Of a DNA stretch of 5,850 bases, positions 5,392 through 5,850 are shown one piece after another. Under the pieces are notes generated by a model that saw only the letters and a list, made by a program, of their open reading frames with translations, made no database searches and was not told the DNA's origin. The translations under genes and the position numbers were made by a program. Each line of letters starts with the position of its first letter. The stretch's first letter is position 1. This DNA comes from an uncultured Mesorhizobium sp. (GTDB lineage: Bacteria > Pseudomonadota > Alphaproteobacteria > Rhizobiales > Rhizobiaceae): the NCBI GenBank assembly GCA_937958475.1, contig CALFXR010000005.1, positions 1 through 5,850 of the forward strand. Reading direction: 5' to 3'.

Positions 5392-5702
5392 AGACGCGCT
5401 CCGTACAATACGCGCCTCAGTTCAGGTCCGATCTCGAATCGATCTATGATCATGTAGCCGACAACGCTTCGTCAGCTACGGCATCAGGCTTTGTCGGTCG
5501 AATAGAAACATTCTGCGAGTCGCTCTCCCGCGCATCCGAACGCGGCACGCATCATCATGAGATTCGCGCCGGCCTGCGCAGCGTCGGGTTCGAGCGCCGC
5601 GTGACGATCTTCTTCCAGGTCGCGGAGGAGACCGTCTCGATCCTCCGCATCTTCTACGCCGGTCGCGACTGGCAGGCCTTTCTCGACGAGATCGGCGGCT
5701 AG
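5388..5702 (+). CDS. parE: RelE/ParE-superfamily toxin
   Basis: A 104-residue toxin of the RelE/ParE superfamily. ParE members generally poison DNA gyrase, whereas RelE members cleave mRNA; the partner and sequence favour ParE. Signs are the N-terminal strand RSVQYAPQFRSDLESIYDHVAD (4-25), the helix GFVGRIETFCESL (34-46), and the core strands GLRSVGFERRVTIFFQV (62-78) and VSILRIFYAGRDW (83-95), where the closing AGRD is a family hallmark. It starts at GTG 5388 inside the antitoxin stop region. GGA (5384-5386) is too close to act alone, so expression is probably coupled to antitoxin translation. Codons here are more A/T-rich than in neighbours (bases 5461-5520 are 50% GC, against 70% at 4441-4500), hinting at acquisition by transfer. 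The frame is intact. Its TAG stop lies in CTAG, which also ends xylA on the other strand. Confidence 0.92.
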   Translation: MKTRSVQYAPQFRSDLESIYDHVADNASSATASGFVGRIETFCESLSRASERGTHHHEIRAGLRSVGFERRVTIFFQVAEETVSILRIFYAGRDWQAFLDEIGG

Positions 5703-5850
5703 ACGTACCTGTTGACCACGTTCTCCAGCCATTCCTGCCGGCCGGACTTCGGCTGCGGCTCGATCTTCTTCTTCACGACGCGGTCGGCGATCTCTTCCAG
5801 CGTGCGCTTGCCCGACAGCATCGCCTTGCCCTCGGCCGACTTCCAGCCGG
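5699..5850 (-). CDS. xylA: Xylose isomerase XylA, C-terminal fragment at window edge
   Basis: Only the last 49 codons and the stop (TAG, 5701-5699) lie in the window; the rest is beyond 5850. Xylose isomerase converts D-xylose to D-xylulose in the cytoplasm. The fragment reads GWKSAEGKAMLSGKRTLEEI and ends KSGRQEWLENVVNRYV. The closing SGRQExLENxVN is the well-known C-terminal signature of the proteobacterial xylose isomerase group (E. coli ends with SGRQEQLENLVNHYL and a few more residues). No catalytic residue is included, so activity cannot be judged. Its 3' end overlaps the toxin gene by four bases on the opposite strand, and no terminator hairpin was seen between them. Confidence 0.88.
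   Translation of the reverse strand, partial: GWKSAEGKAMLSGKRTLEEIADRVVKKKIEPQPKSGRQEWLENVVNRYV

Overview
This is a GC-rich window (roughly 65-70% in the genes sampled by hand). Its protein families and gene style suggest an alphaproteobacterium, probably Hyphomicrobiales (Rhizobiales); this is inferred from sequence flavour, not from a search. It carries two sugar-catabolism genes at its edges, both on the minus strand. On the left is an almost complete uxuA (mannonate dehydratase, hexuronate pathway). On the right are the last 49 residues of xylA (xylose isomerase).

Left part (1-2135): uxuA is read leftward from 1174. Upstream of it is a good sigma-70-like promoter whose -10 box lies inside a palindrome of the type bound by GntR/FadR-family repressors. 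A cysteine hydrolase of the isochorismatase family (1425-2102) is read the other way, and its ribosome binding site is buried in a perfect 7-bp hairpin. It converges on the next gene across a 33-base gap almost filled by a perfect GC-rich hairpin.

Centre (2136-5028): a divergent cluster. To the left is a periplasmic solute-binding protein of the PotD/PotF (polyamine ABC importer) class, with no permease or ATPase gene beside it. To the right is a TetR-family regulator overlapping a cytoplasmic serine hydrolase of the class C beta-lactamase/NylB type. An 80-base intergenic region holds a 12-bp-arm inverted repeat with TTGACA boxes on both strands, which looks like the shared control point. The simplest reading is a substrate-controlled module that imports a small amine- or amide-like compound and hydrolyses it in the cytoplasm; the substrate is unknown.

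Right part (5029-5850): a two-gene type II toxin-antitoxin module (ParD-like antitoxin, ParE-like toxin, 4-nt overlap) with its own promoter. Part of the toxin gene is visibly lower in GC (50% over 5461-5520). The module ends exactly on the end of xylA, and one CTAG supplies both stop codons. No RNA genes, insertion sequences or CRISPR arrays were seen. No uncovered stretch exceeds 300 bases; the longest, 1175-1424, holds the uxuA control region and the hairpin ahead of the cysteine hydrolase.
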